A DNA stretch of 64,000 nt from Leptolinea sp964446955 (GTDB lineage: Bacteria > Chloroflexota > Anaerolineae > Anaerolineales > Anaerolineaceae): assembly GCA_964446955.1 (NCBI GenBank), contig CAYUQJ010000002.1:248001-312000 (forward strand), in the 5' to 3' direction. The notes under the pieces were generated by a model. That model did no database searches. It was not told the DNA's origin and worked only from the letters and a program-made list of their open reading frames with translations. This document shows, one piece after another, positions 42,511 to 50,148 of the stretch. The first letter of the stretch is position 1. The number at the start of each line of letters is the position of its first letter. A program made the position numbers and the translations under genes.

Positions 42511-43341
42511 TTAGAGTGATGTTTTTTCAAATTCGGCATCACTTTGCCAGGAAAGATAGTACTTTTCCAGCAAAAGAACCGAACCATAAAGCAATAATGC
42601 TATCGTCACCAATCCGCCGACGGCAACAAAGACCAGGGCAGTGTCATATTGACCGCGTCCGAGGTTGATCAGAAAACCCAGCCCCTTATCGGCCCCCACC
42701 AATTCGCCGACCACCGCTCCAATAACGGATAGGGTTGCCCCCACCCGCAGACCGGCTAGAAAAACAGGAAGTGCAGCAGGGATTTCCAGTAATACCAGGG
42801 TTTGCCGGGGTGTGGCGCGCATGGAACGCATCACATCACGCAAGTTTTCAGGAACCGCCCTCAAACCTACGATTGTGTTGATAAGGACAGGAAAAAAAAC
42901 CGTCAACGCGCAGATGAGCACTTTCGACCCCGTTCCCGGGCCAAACCAGATGATAAGGAGCGGCGCAATGGCCGCCACGGGGATTGCCTGACTGGCAATG
43001 AGGTACGGCGAGAGCAGTTTTTCTGCCGTGGGAGACTTGGCCAGCGCGTACCCGGTAAGAGTGGCCACCCCGCCGCCGACCAGCAATCCCAGCAAAACCT
43101 CAATGAGCGTGACAGCCGTATGTAACAGCAGGCGCCCATCCAGCAGCATGGATGCGAAGCGTGCCGCGACATCAAGCGGAGTCGGCAGGATGAATACCGG
43201 CAAACCGGAGATCATAACCACCAACTGCCAGATAACCAATCCGGCTGTCAGCGAAACAGGCAGGAACCACTGAAAACGTTTTTCTTTTTGGCGGGGTTCT
43301 GAAACTTTTTGTCGGTTGGGGGATGAATACGTGGCTGCCAT
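42511..43341 (-). CDS. ribX: Riboflavin-type ABC transporter permease (RibX-like)
   Basis: A 276-residue permease with six membrane helices and the EAA loop ('MRSMRATPRQTLVLLEIPAALP') of the BPD_transp_1 family. It forms the membrane channel with the ATPase encoded downstream. The start codon is directly preceded by the T run of the riboswitch terminator, so there is no Shine-Dalgarno sequence in the usual place. The ATG chosen gives a 25-residue polar N-terminus before the first helix; no better start follows. The whole operon is expected to be switched off by FMN. Confidence 0.85.
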   Translation of the reverse strand: MAATYSSPNRQKVSEPRQKEKRFQWFLPVSLTAGLVIWQLVVMISGLPVFILPTPLDVAARFASMLLDGRLLLHTAVTLIEVLLGLLVGGGVATLTGYALAKSPTAEKLLSPYLIASQAIPVAAIAPLLIIWFGPGTGSKVLICALTVFFPVLINTIVGLRAVPENLRDVMRSMRATPRQTLVLLEIPAALPVFLAGLRVGATLSVIGAVVGELVGADKGLGFLINLGRGQYDTALVFVAVGGLVTIALLLYGSVLLLEKYYLSWQSDAEFEKTSL

Positions 43342-43377
43342 AAAAACAAAAACCCTGAAAACGAAAGGTTTTCGGGG
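43342..43377 (-). terminator. Expression-platform terminator of the FMN riboswitch
   Basis: Minus strand: CCCCGAAAAC-ctttc-GTTTTCAGGG, then TTTTTGTTTTT that abuts the ribX ATG. The hairpin has one unpaired A. FMN binding upstream should favour it and stop transcription. Confidence 0.85.
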
Positions 43378-43415
43378 CGGGAAACCGGCTGATTTCTAAT
43401 CGTTTGAGCCAGCAG

Positions 43416-43554
43416 ATCCTTCTTGTATCCGGACTGTACCGTCGACCACGGAATTTCACCGTGTCATGCGCGCGATGTATTGCGCTCGTGGGTTATCACC
43501 ACCGATCGGGAATTGAGGGAAAACCACCTCGCACCCTGCCCCGAAGGAACTTCA
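43416..43554 (-). promoter_or_regulatory. FMN riboswitch (RFN element)
   Basis: Read on the minus strand the element shows the classic conserved blocks in order: 'CCTTCGGGGCAGGGTG', 'CCCGATCGGTGGT', 'AACCCACGAGCGC', 'GGTGAAATTCCGTGG', 'CGACGGTACAGTCCGGAT' and 'AGAAGGATC'. The outer P1 helix forms between GTTCCTTC and GAAGGATC with one mismatch. It precedes a transporter operon rather than rib genes. An extra hairpin (GCTGGCT/AGCCGGT) joins it to the terminator. Confidence 0.96.
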
Positions 43555-43563
43555 CTTCTGTGA

Positions 43564-43592
43564 ATTATAGTACGAATCAAACCATGAGGCAA
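43564..43592 (-). promoter_or_regulatory. Promoter of the riboswitch-controlled transporter operon
   Basis: Minus strand TTGCCT (43587-43592), 17-base spacer, perfect TATAAT (43564-43569). Transcription would begin near 43557, a few bases before the riboswitch P1 helix. Confidence 0.85.
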
Positions 43593-43658
43593 TCGAAAAC
43601 GGATCCTTACCCGGTATATAAAACAAATCCAATACGGTTGCTTTTTTTGATTTTTTCC

Positions 43659-44126
43659 TTACAAACATTCCAACGGGTAAACCATCGGGGTAAAGCGAAT
43701 ACCATTGACTACCTGCTCCGGGCCCATTTCTCGAAAACCCAGATGTCGATAAACCTCAACAGCATAGGGCGATGAATTAACGGTAATCCGGTCCATTTTA
43801 TGATCCCTGCGGCAATCTTCGACAACAGATTCAAATAACCGGCGGGCAATCCCCCTCCGGTGAAAATCCTTGTGGACAAACAACAGACTGATGTGATTCC
43901 TGTTTCTGACCGCGATGATGCCGGTCAAGATGTCTTGATCAAAACATCCTTTCATGACCAGCTCGCCATTTTCCATCCGCTCCGTGATGGTTACCACATT
44001 GATAGACCGTCTGAACTCAGCCAGACCCTCTTCCGAATAATCCGGTGCCTCAAACTCATCGAACACAGACCAGACAAGTGCGATCACTTCTTCCACATCG
44101 GATATTTCCAGATCTCGTATGTTCAT
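43659..44126 (-). CDS. GNAT-family N-acetyltransferase
   Basis: A protein of 155 residues from the ATG at 44126. The acetyl-CoA loop is 'LFVHKDFHRRGIARRLFESV' (R/QxxGxA type), preceded by 'GIIAVRNRNHISLLFV' and followed by 'ITVNSSPYAVEVYRHLGFREM'. The substrate is unknown. The frame is open ten codons further to another ATG, but a TAAAAT box lies eight bases before 44126 inside that extension, so the shorter form fits better. It would be leaderless. Confidence 0.85.
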   Translation of the reverse strand: MNIRDLEISDVEEVIALVWSVFDEFEAPDYSEEGLAEFRRSINVVTITERMENGELVMKGCFDQDILTGIIAVRNRNHISLLFVHKDFHRRGIARRLFESVVEDCRRDHKMDRITVNSSPYAVEVYRHLGFREMGPEQVVNGIRFTPMVYPLECL

Positions 44127-44209
44127 AGAAAGGATTTTACCGGAAACAACCTCCATGGGGCACCCTCCGCATAAAAAAACAGAAAGGGAAGACCGGTATG
44201 ATGGTTCGC

Positions 44210-44238
44210 TTGATTCTACCCACCAGGCAGGCTATAAT
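44210..44238 (+). promoter_or_regulatory. Promoter of the nurA-herA operon
   Basis: TTGATT (44210-44215), 17-base spacer and perfect TATAAT (44233-44238). The start would be near 44245, 36 bases before the nurA ATG. Confidence 0.82.
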
Positions 44239-44280
44239 CCAAACAGATGTTCCATATCCAAAGAGTATCCGGGGATAGTC

Positions 44281-45453
44281 ATGCCACTCGATTACACCGC
44301 CATCAAACACCAATTACTGTCCCTTTCTGACCAATTCAGTGCCCGGCTGGCTGATCAAACCGACAGGGCTGCCCGTGCGGCGCTAGTCCTGGACAGTCTG
44401 GCCGGACAGAATGACACTGTACGTGAGGCGGTTTTTTCCGCGGCAGCGTCGTATGGCAGCCTTCGCAGTGCCATCCCCACGGATGAAGAGATCACCGCGG
44501 CATATCCTCCACCCGCTTTGACATGCGATTACACTCTGCTGGCAGCCGACGGTTCACAGGTAAACCCGAACCGGCACGATCCCATCCCATTCGGTGTGAT
44601 CAATATCGGTGTATTCCGTTTGGATTCCACCCTGCAAACCCCACCGCGGGAGATCGTGGAAACCCATCTGCTCACCATCGAAGAGCTATATGCAGACGGA
44701 CATCTGGCCGGTGAAGAAGTTGTCGCATTGCGACGAGACCTGCGGGAACGGCAAATGCTGGCCGGGCTTGCCGCTGAAATTGGGGGGATCGTTCTCGCGC
44801 TGACCGACGGGCCGCTTGAACTTTTCCGCGATCCACAGGGAAGCAAGGATACACAACAGGAATTCGAACAATACATCGGGGTACTGCGCAATCTGGCACA
44901 ATTGGGCACAATCACCGCCGGTTATGTGGACCGCCCGGGTTCCGACCTGGTTACGCGCATGCTGGGACTGATTGACCCACAGTCATCCGGATTAACCGTA
45001 CCCGAAAGGGAAAAATCCCTGGCGCCGCTTTCTGATGTGATACTGTTCAGCCGCCGGCTGCCACCATTGTCGCGTTCGGCCATTTTTTCAATCCAGTCAA
45101 AATCGGCACAGAGTTTTCCCGGCGAAACCGCCCTGCATTTCTTCTACCTCAACACCGGGACGGAAGACAGACCATCGCTGGCACGGGTAGAAATTCCCCG
45201 CTGGGTAGCGGATGATATTGAAAAGGTCGGTTTGCTGCATGCGGTATTGCTGGAACAATGCGGACATCTGGGCGGTACACCCTATCCGTACGCGCTGCAC
45301 CGCTCGCATGAGATCGCCTTGGTCTCGCTGATGGACAAAGCCCAGATCGAAACCATGATCGCTCGCGAGATGATCGCGAAGGGATTGACACCCCCCGTGC
45401 CGTCAAACAAACAATTCGCCAAGAATCTGGCAGGAAGAACGAGGAACCGTTAA
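44281..45453 (+). CDS. nurA: NurA-type 5'-3' nuclease
   Basis: A protein of 390 residues with the NurA domain: 'LLAADGSQVNPNRHDPIPFG' (first catalytic Asp), 'LALTDGPLELFRD' (second Asp), 'GYVDRPGSDLVTRML' and the late 'HEIALVSLMDKAQIETM'. NurA is the nuclease partner of HerA in archaea, where with Mre11-Rad50 it resects DNA ends; bacterial copies occur in Deinococcus and Thermus. The ATG at 44281 is chosen; the frame is open upstream to 44119, but those codons precede the promoter-distal start and have no ribosome site. Its stop overlaps the next start by one base (TAATG). Confidence 0.9.
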   Translation: MPLDYTAIKHQLLSLSDQFSARLADQTDRAARAALVLDSLAGQNDTVREAVFSAAASYGSLRSAIPTDEEITAAYPPPALTCDYTLLAADGSQVNPNRHDPIPFGVINIGVFRLDSTLQTPPREIVETHLLTIEELYADGHLAGEEVVALRRDLRERQMLAGLAAEIGGIVLALTDGPLELFRDPQGSKDTQQEFEQYIGVLRNLAQLGTITAGYVDRPGSDLVTRMLGLIDPQSSGLTVPEREKSLAPLSDVILFSRRLPPLSRSAIFSIQSKSAQSFPGETALHFFYLNTGTEDRPSLARVEIPRWVADDIEKVGLLHAVLLEQCGHLGGTPYPYALHRSHEIALVSLMDKAQIETMIAREMIAKGLTPPVPSNKQFAKNLAGRTRNR

Positions 45454-46073
45454 TGCCTCCGTTAACCCCAACATCCATCCAGATCGGCCGCCTCTTACGA
45501 GCATCCACCTCCGGCTGTGTGATCGGCTGCCAGGTGAACCAGGTGGAAAACCTCACCTTCGGCGGCATGGTCCGTATTCCCGCTTCGCCCGGATACCATA
45601 TATTCGGGCTGGTACATGACATCCACATAGATGATGACGGCCTGGTCCGTCAGCTGGTAACAGCGGACCATGTCAGCGAGATGCTCATCCAGGATAACCG
45701 GTTGAACCGCAATATTCCCGCAGAGATCAGTGTGTTGTTTATCGGCTATCAGCGGGACGCAAAAGTATCCCATCTGATGCCGCCCCGGCCGCCGCTTTCT
45801 CTGGATGAGATCTTTTCCTGCGGCGCGCAGGAGATTTTGACATTTACCGCGGACAGGCATTTCGGATATTTCCGTCATATCCTTGGCAGCCCCGACCTTC
45901 CGGCCGCCGAGTTATTGGCCGCTTCTCTACAACAGACAAATGATGTTTACTGTCAACTGGATGATACAGCCTGGCTTGAGGCGGCCGTCAGCGAACTGAT
46001 CGTCCTCCTGCGGGACGATTATGAGACTCTCAACCGTGTGCTGGGCGCGGTCAGCGAGATCTATCAGGATTAA
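45453..46073 (+). CDS. Stand-alone HAS-barrel-like protein between nurA and herA
   Basis: A 206-residue protein that I cannot name. Its first 110 residues resemble the HAS-barrel that starts HerA: both show 'IG' near the N-terminus, then a Gly-bounded strand ('GGMVRIPASPGYHIFGLVHD' here, 'GSFVVTRSVEWQFYGLVTN' in HerA) and a Pro-rich exit ('PPRPPLSLDEI'). Residues about 115-206 are helical with no motif I know. It starts within the nurA stop codon and ends 12 bases before herA, so the three are made together. It may be a third part of the NurA-HerA machine, for instance a cap or adaptor on the hexamer. That is inference. Confidence 0.75.
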   Translation: MPPLTPTSIQIGRLLRASTSGCVIGCQVNQVENLTFGGMVRIPASPGYHIFGLVHDIHIDDDGLVRQLVTADHVSEMLIQDNRLNRNIPAEISVLFIGYQRDAKVSHLMPPRPPLSLDEIFSCGAQEILTFTADRHFGYFRHILGSPDLPAAELLAASLQQTNDVYCQLDDTAWLEAAVSELIVLLRDDYETLNRVLGAVSEIYQD

Positions 46074-46085
46074 TGAGGCGACCGA

Positions 46086-47816
46086 ATGACACAGAACAAT
46101 CCCACCAACCCCGGTGAAAACCCTGAGATCGGCTATATCGTAGGCGGCTCGCTTAAAGATAGTCTGAACGCCCGCCTGACCATCCCGGCGCACGACGTAC
46201 AGGAAGGCAGCTTTGTGGTCACCCGCAGCGTTGAATGGCAGTTTTACGGCCTGGTCACCAACCTGGTCCTGGGCTCCACCAATCCGCGCTTTGCTGATGA
46301 GCAGAGTGAAGAACGCCTGCCGGCTAACCTTGCCCGATTGCTGCACGGGCAAACATTATTCACCAATCTGGAAATACTCCCCGCGTTGATGCTGGATCGC
46401 GGTCCCGAACCCGGCTCCACAGCTTATGAAACGTGGTTGGAAGCCAACCCCGCGGGGACCCATCCCCTGCCTGTCAAAACGGTCCCCGCGCATCATTCTC
46501 CGGTCCGGCTGGCTGCCGAAGGCGATGTGGCCGAGATATTCGGCGATCCGGCGGAAGGGGACGGTAAAAATTTCATCATCGGGCACACCCGCGAACAGGG
46601 GCATCCGGTTTGCATTGACCTGGAAAAATTCGTGCAGCGGTCATCCGGGGTTTTCGGATCCACCGGTACGGGAAAATCCTTCCTGACCCGTCTGGTGTTG
46701 GCCGGGCTAATCCAGTACAACCGATCATCGCTCCTTGTATTTGACATGCACAACGAGTACGGTTTTGACGACATATCATCTGACACTAACACAAAAGTAC
46801 CCGGCCTGCGCTCAAAATTTCCGACACGGGTTCGCGTAGTCGGACTTGGGTCATCGGCGGCTGTGCGCGGCCGCACCCCCGATTACACCCTTGAAATTGC
46901 CGAAAAGGATATCCGTCCGGAAGACATCGAATTGCTGACCCGGGAATTAAATTTAAAAGAGACCACGCCAACCACGCTGGACGCGCTTGTCCGCAGCTTC
47001 GGCGAGGACCACTGGTTTCACGAGTTCCGCGAATTGCGCCCCGGCGCCACGGTTGAAACAGACGATGGCAAAAAGGTACCTGCGGAAGACAGTGTGGAAG
47101 CCTGGGCAGCGCGTGAAGGCATCCACCCGGCGGCGGCCGCCGGGCTGCACAGCAAACTGACCCGTTTATTCGTTAAACCATACATCCTGGAACAACCCGC
47201 GGCAGACAGCCTGAGCGAGATCATCAAATCGCTGGAAGCCGGGCAGCATGTAGTGCTTTCCTTTGGAAAAAACGAAACCGACCTGGATTACCTGCTGGTC
47301 ACCAACCTGCTCACCCGGCGCATTCGCGAAGCCTGGGAAAAGAAAACCAACGCCTTTCGCGGAAGTCCGGATAAGACGTCCGAACCGCGTCCTCTGGTTA
47401 TCGTGGTCGAGGAAGCCCATAAGATGCTCAACCGTGAGATGGCCTCACAGACCACTTTCAGCACCATCGCGCGCGAAATGCGTAAGTACTACGTCACCCT
47501 GCTGGTAATCGACCAACGGCCTTCGCAGATCTATGACGAGGTGATGTCGCAGCTTGGCACACGCATCTCCGGCTGGCTGGGTGACGACCTCGATATCCAG
47601 GCGGTACTTTCCGGCCTGGCCGGCAAGGATTCGCTGCGCGGAATGCTCTCACGCCTCCAGCCCAGGGAAGAGGTTTTGCTACTCGGCTGGGGCGTTCCCA
47701 TGCCGCTGCCGGTGCGCTCACGCCGCTACGATGACCGCTTCTGGCAGGAGTTGCTCGGCAGAAACAACGATCGTCCAACGGATGTGGAACAGGACAGCCG
47801 GGATCTGGGTTTCTAG
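46086..47816 (+). CDS. herA: HerA-type hexameric DNA translocase
   Basis: A 576-residue ATPase. Residues 10-105 are a HAS-barrel, followed by a FtsK/HerA-type motor with Walker A 'FGSTGTGKSFLTRLVLAGL' (Lys197), 'LLVFDMHNEYG', Walker B 'LVIVVEEAHKML', 'TIAREMRKYYVTLLVIDQRP' and 'LGTRISGWLGDDLDIQ'. HerA forms hexamers that pump DNA and activates NurA. GAGG lies seven bases before the ATG. Gene order nurA-HAS protein-herA suggests DNA-end processing or defence; no Mre11, Rad50, Sir2 or DUF4297 gene is present. Confidence 0.93.
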   Translation: MTQNNPTNPGENPEIGYIVGGSLKDSLNARLTIPAHDVQEGSFVVTRSVEWQFYGLVTNLVLGSTNPRFADEQSEERLPANLARLLHGQTLFTNLEILPALMLDRGPEPGSTAYETWLEANPAGTHPLPVKTVPAHHSPVRLAAEGDVAEIFGDPAEGDGKNFIIGHTREQGHPVCIDLEKFVQRSSGVFGSTGTGKSFLTRLVLAGLIQYNRSSLLVFDMHNEYGFDDISSDTNTKVPGLRSKFPTRVRVVGLGSSAAVRGRTPDYTLEIAEKDIRPEDIELLTRELNLKETTPTTLDALVRSFGEDHWFHEFRELRPGATVETDDGKKVPAEDSVEAWAAREGIHPAAAAGLHSKLTRLFVKPYILEQPAADSLSEIIKSLEAGQHVVLSFGKNETDLDYLLVTNLLTRRIREAWEKKTNAFRGSPDKTSEPRPLVIVVEEAHKMLNREMASQTTFSTIAREMRKYYVTLLVIDQRPSQIYDEVMSQLGTRISGWLGDDLDIQAVLSGLAGKDSLRGMLSRLQPREEVLLLGWGVPMPLPVRSRRYDDRFWQELLGRNNDRPTDVEQDSRDLGF

Positions 47817-47827
47817 AAAACTTTACC

Positions 47828-49267
47828 TCACACGGTAGCGTTATTTCTGAGTGCCGCCCGCCTGGCCTTCTCCTGATACATATGCTGATCTGCCAGCGTG
47901 AACGTTCCTATCAGGTCACCTTTTTCCGCCGTCGCCGCGCCAATGGATATATCCACCCGCATATTTGCCGCGTCCGCGTTGTTCTTTTCCAATTTCGCGC
48001 GAATGCTGTTCACCTTCTTTTGGACCGCGTCCGCGTTGGTTTCAGGCATCAGTACAGCAAATTCATCCCCGCCGATTCGGGCCAGAACATCTTCCGTGCG
48101 AAAAACAGATTTGAGAATGGAGGCAGCCTGTTTTAGCAGAAGGTCACCGGCGGCGTGCCCCTGAGTATCATTGACCACTTTCAAACCATCAATATCCGTG
48201 ATGATGATGCTGATGGGATATTCGCGTCCACCTTCCAGTCGGGCAAGCTCAACCTCGAAGAAAGACCGATTATAGATCCCCGTCAGAATGTCATGCGTCC
48301 CCTGATATCGCAGTCTGTCTTCCATTTCTTTGCGTTCCGTTACATCCCTTGCCGCTGCGTAAATCAAGTCTTCAGAAGGAGCGGATCGCCATTCGATCCA
48401 GCGATACGTCCCGTTTTTGTGGCGGTACCGATTTTCAAAATTCATTATGGGTTTCTGGGTTTTTAACCGCGATACAGCCGCGAGAGTCGCTTCCAGGTCA
48501 TCCGGGTGGACAAAATCTAAGAATTTTGCACCCATCAGTTCATCCAATGAATACCCAAGGGTTGCTTCCCATTGGGGATTCAATCGCCGGAAATTACCGT
48601 CTATGTCCGCAATGCACAGGAGATCAAGACTAAGATTAAAATATCGATCAATCTCTTCGATTTTTTGACTTAGAGCGTCTTCTATTACCCTGCGTTGTCT
48701 GAGCTCATCTTTGGCTTTTTCCAAATTGCGCCGAATGTTCCACACCAGGATACTCACCACCTGACCGGCAACAATCAGAATCGAAGCAACAATAACGAAA
48801 TCCACCCAGTCCGATCTGTCAGGCGGTTCCGTCGCATAAATCCCTAATGCTTCCCCAAAAACGAGCCACGCGATGCATATCAGGGTCAACACCATCCCGG
48901 TCCAAACCCCGGACCGGTTCAACGCCAGGCTGGAAAAAACGATCACGAGCGGAAAGGCGATCACGGCGATGTCATGAATGCCTTTTCCCAGCGTTGCCAA
49001 TATCGTAAGCGTTTCCAACAGGAAAAGGACTATAAACAACCCGCTGGCAGATAAATTGCCTTTCTTAACCAATAAGAAAGGGATTATAAGAAACAGACCG
49101 GAAATCCCGGTAATAATGGCTGGCAGGGGGTTCCCCCAGTATATTTCTGCCGCGAGAACGATCGCCAGAACAGCCCAGGATATGTATATCAACCGGGTTT
49201 GAATTCGACCGGCTTCTGATCTCTCCAATTCATCGGTATATTGAAGTACGCCCCAATCTTCATCCAT
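47828..49267 (-). CDS. Diguanylate cyclase with membrane and PAS domains
   Basis: A 479-residue protein. Residues about 25-185 carry five or six membrane helices (MASE-like). A short coiled coil leads to a PAS domain (about 205-320: 'FNLSLDLLCIADIDGNFRRL', 'EATLGYSLDELMGAKFLDFV') and a GGDEF domain (about 330-475: 'DILTGIYNRSFFEVELARLE', 'ITDIDGLKVVNDTQGHAAG', 'RIGGDEFAVLMPET'). The active site is intact. It should make c-di-GMP in response to a membrane or cytoplasmic signal. It is convergent with herA, ten bases apart. Confidence 0.93.
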   Translation of the reverse strand: MDEDWGVLQYTDELERSEAGRIQTRLIYISWAVLAIVLAAEIYWGNPLPAIITGISGLFLIIPFLLVKKGNLSASGLFIVLFLLETLTILATLGKGIHDIAVIAFPLVIVFSSLALNRSGVWTGMVLTLICIAWLVFGEALGIYATEPPDRSDWVDFVIVASILIVAGQVVSILVWNIRRNLEKAKDELRQRRVIEDALSQKIEEIDRYFNLSLDLLCIADIDGNFRRLNPQWEATLGYSLDELMGAKFLDFVHPDDLEATLAAVSRLKTQKPIMNFENRYRHKNGTYRWIEWRSAPSEDLIYAAARDVTERKEMEDRLRYQGTHDILTGIYNRSFFEVELARLEGGREYPISIIITDIDGLKVVNDTQGHAAGDLLLKQAASILKSVFRTEDVLARIGGDEFAVLMPETNADAVQKKVNSIRAKLEKNNADAANMRVDISIGAATAEKGDLIGTFTLADQHMYQEKARRAALRNNATV

Positions 49268-49432
49268 GGATTTTTCTCGTTACCTGTTATTCACCACGGT
49301 TAAATCTTAAGATTACGTAGTTATATTACCAAAAAACGCGTGTATTTGTCTATTAGATTGCACAGGTTATAAAACCGCAACAGCAAAGAATTATCAGGAA
49401 ATCAATATCAATTAAATCGATTGACAGGATTA

Positions 49433-49894
49433 CTACACAGTTCCTGCTTGAAATATCAGCCAGACCACAAAAGCGATAGCCAGACCGAACAACACCCCCG
49501 CGATCACTTGCCGAGGCGTATGACCCAGCACTTCTTTTAGCTGTTTTTCACTTAATGGTTGCCCGGTGAAAAGTTCGTTGATCATCCGGTTGATACGCTC
49601 GGCGTGCATTCCAGCCTGCCGTCGTACACCCGCTGCGTCATACAACACGATCATGGTAATAGCCACCGCCAACGCGAATAATCCCGAGTCGAACCCATCA
49701 AAAAGACCTATGGAAAAAGTCGTGGCTGACATCAATGCGGAGTGCGAACTGGGCATCCCTCCGGCACTGAACCATAGCCCCCAATTCCATCGCCGTGTGC
49801 GGGCATAATGTACAAACGGTTTTACCCCCTGAGCCAGGAACCAACCGGCAATGGCGGAGATCAGCATACCGTTGTGCAGAAGATCGTTGATCAT
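49433..49894 (-). CDS. DUF212 (YuiD-like, PAP2-related) membrane protein
   Basis: A protein of 153 residues with three or four membrane helices. The family motifs 'SAGGMPSSHSALMSA', 'LYDAAGVRRQAGMHAERIN' and 'LGHTPRQVIAGVLFGLAIAF' resemble those of acid phosphatase/vanadium-peroxidase (PAP2) enzymes and a lipid phosphatase role has been suggested. The start at 49894 overlaps the xseB stop by four bases (ATGA); the longer frame upstream is only a shadow of xseB. It ends the xseA-xseB operon. Confidence 0.9.
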   Translation of the reverse strand: MINDLLHNGMLISAIAGWFLAQGVKPFVHYARTRRWNWGLWFSAGGMPSSHSALMSATTFSIGLFDGFDSGLFALAVAITMIVLYDAAGVRRQAGMHAERINRMINELFTGQPLSEKQLKEVLGHTPRQVIAGVLFGLAIAFVVWLIFQAGTV

Positions 49895-50139
49895 TCCTCT
49901 ACCGGCTCGTCCACGGATGTATCGGCTCCCAGAGTCCGAACCCGCAATTCCGCCTGATCCAGCAGCTGCTGGCAATACCGGGATAGTTGTTGCCCGCGTT
50001 CAAACCAGGCTATGGTTGATTCAAGGCCGGTTTGCTCCTGTTCCAGCAACGCAACAATGCCTTCCAATTCAGCCAACGCCTCTTCGTATGTTAGTTCTTC
50101 AACCGGGGTTTGAGTTACAGATGTGTTCTTCTTGGCCAT
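49891..50139 (-). CDS. xseB: Exodeoxyribonuclease VII small subunit
   Basis: An 82-residue protein. 'LTYEEALAELEGIVALLEQ' and 'LESTIAWFERGQQLSRYCQQLLDQAE' match XseB, which binds XseA to form the single-strand-specific exonuclease VII. An acidic tail follows. It lies nine bases after xseA and overlaps the DUF212 gene. Confidence 0.93.
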   Translation of the reverse strand: MAKKNTSVTQTPVEELTYEEALAELEGIVALLEQEQTGLESTIAWFERGQQLSRYCQQLLDQAELRVRTLGADTSVDEPVEE

Positions 50140-50148
50140 CGTAGTATT

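Noticed and set aside
40693..43341. Assignment of the ABC operon to thiamine/HMP or sulfonate uptake
   Set aside because: The leader is an unmistakable FMN riboswitch and no TPP element is present, so flavin uptake is the better reading.
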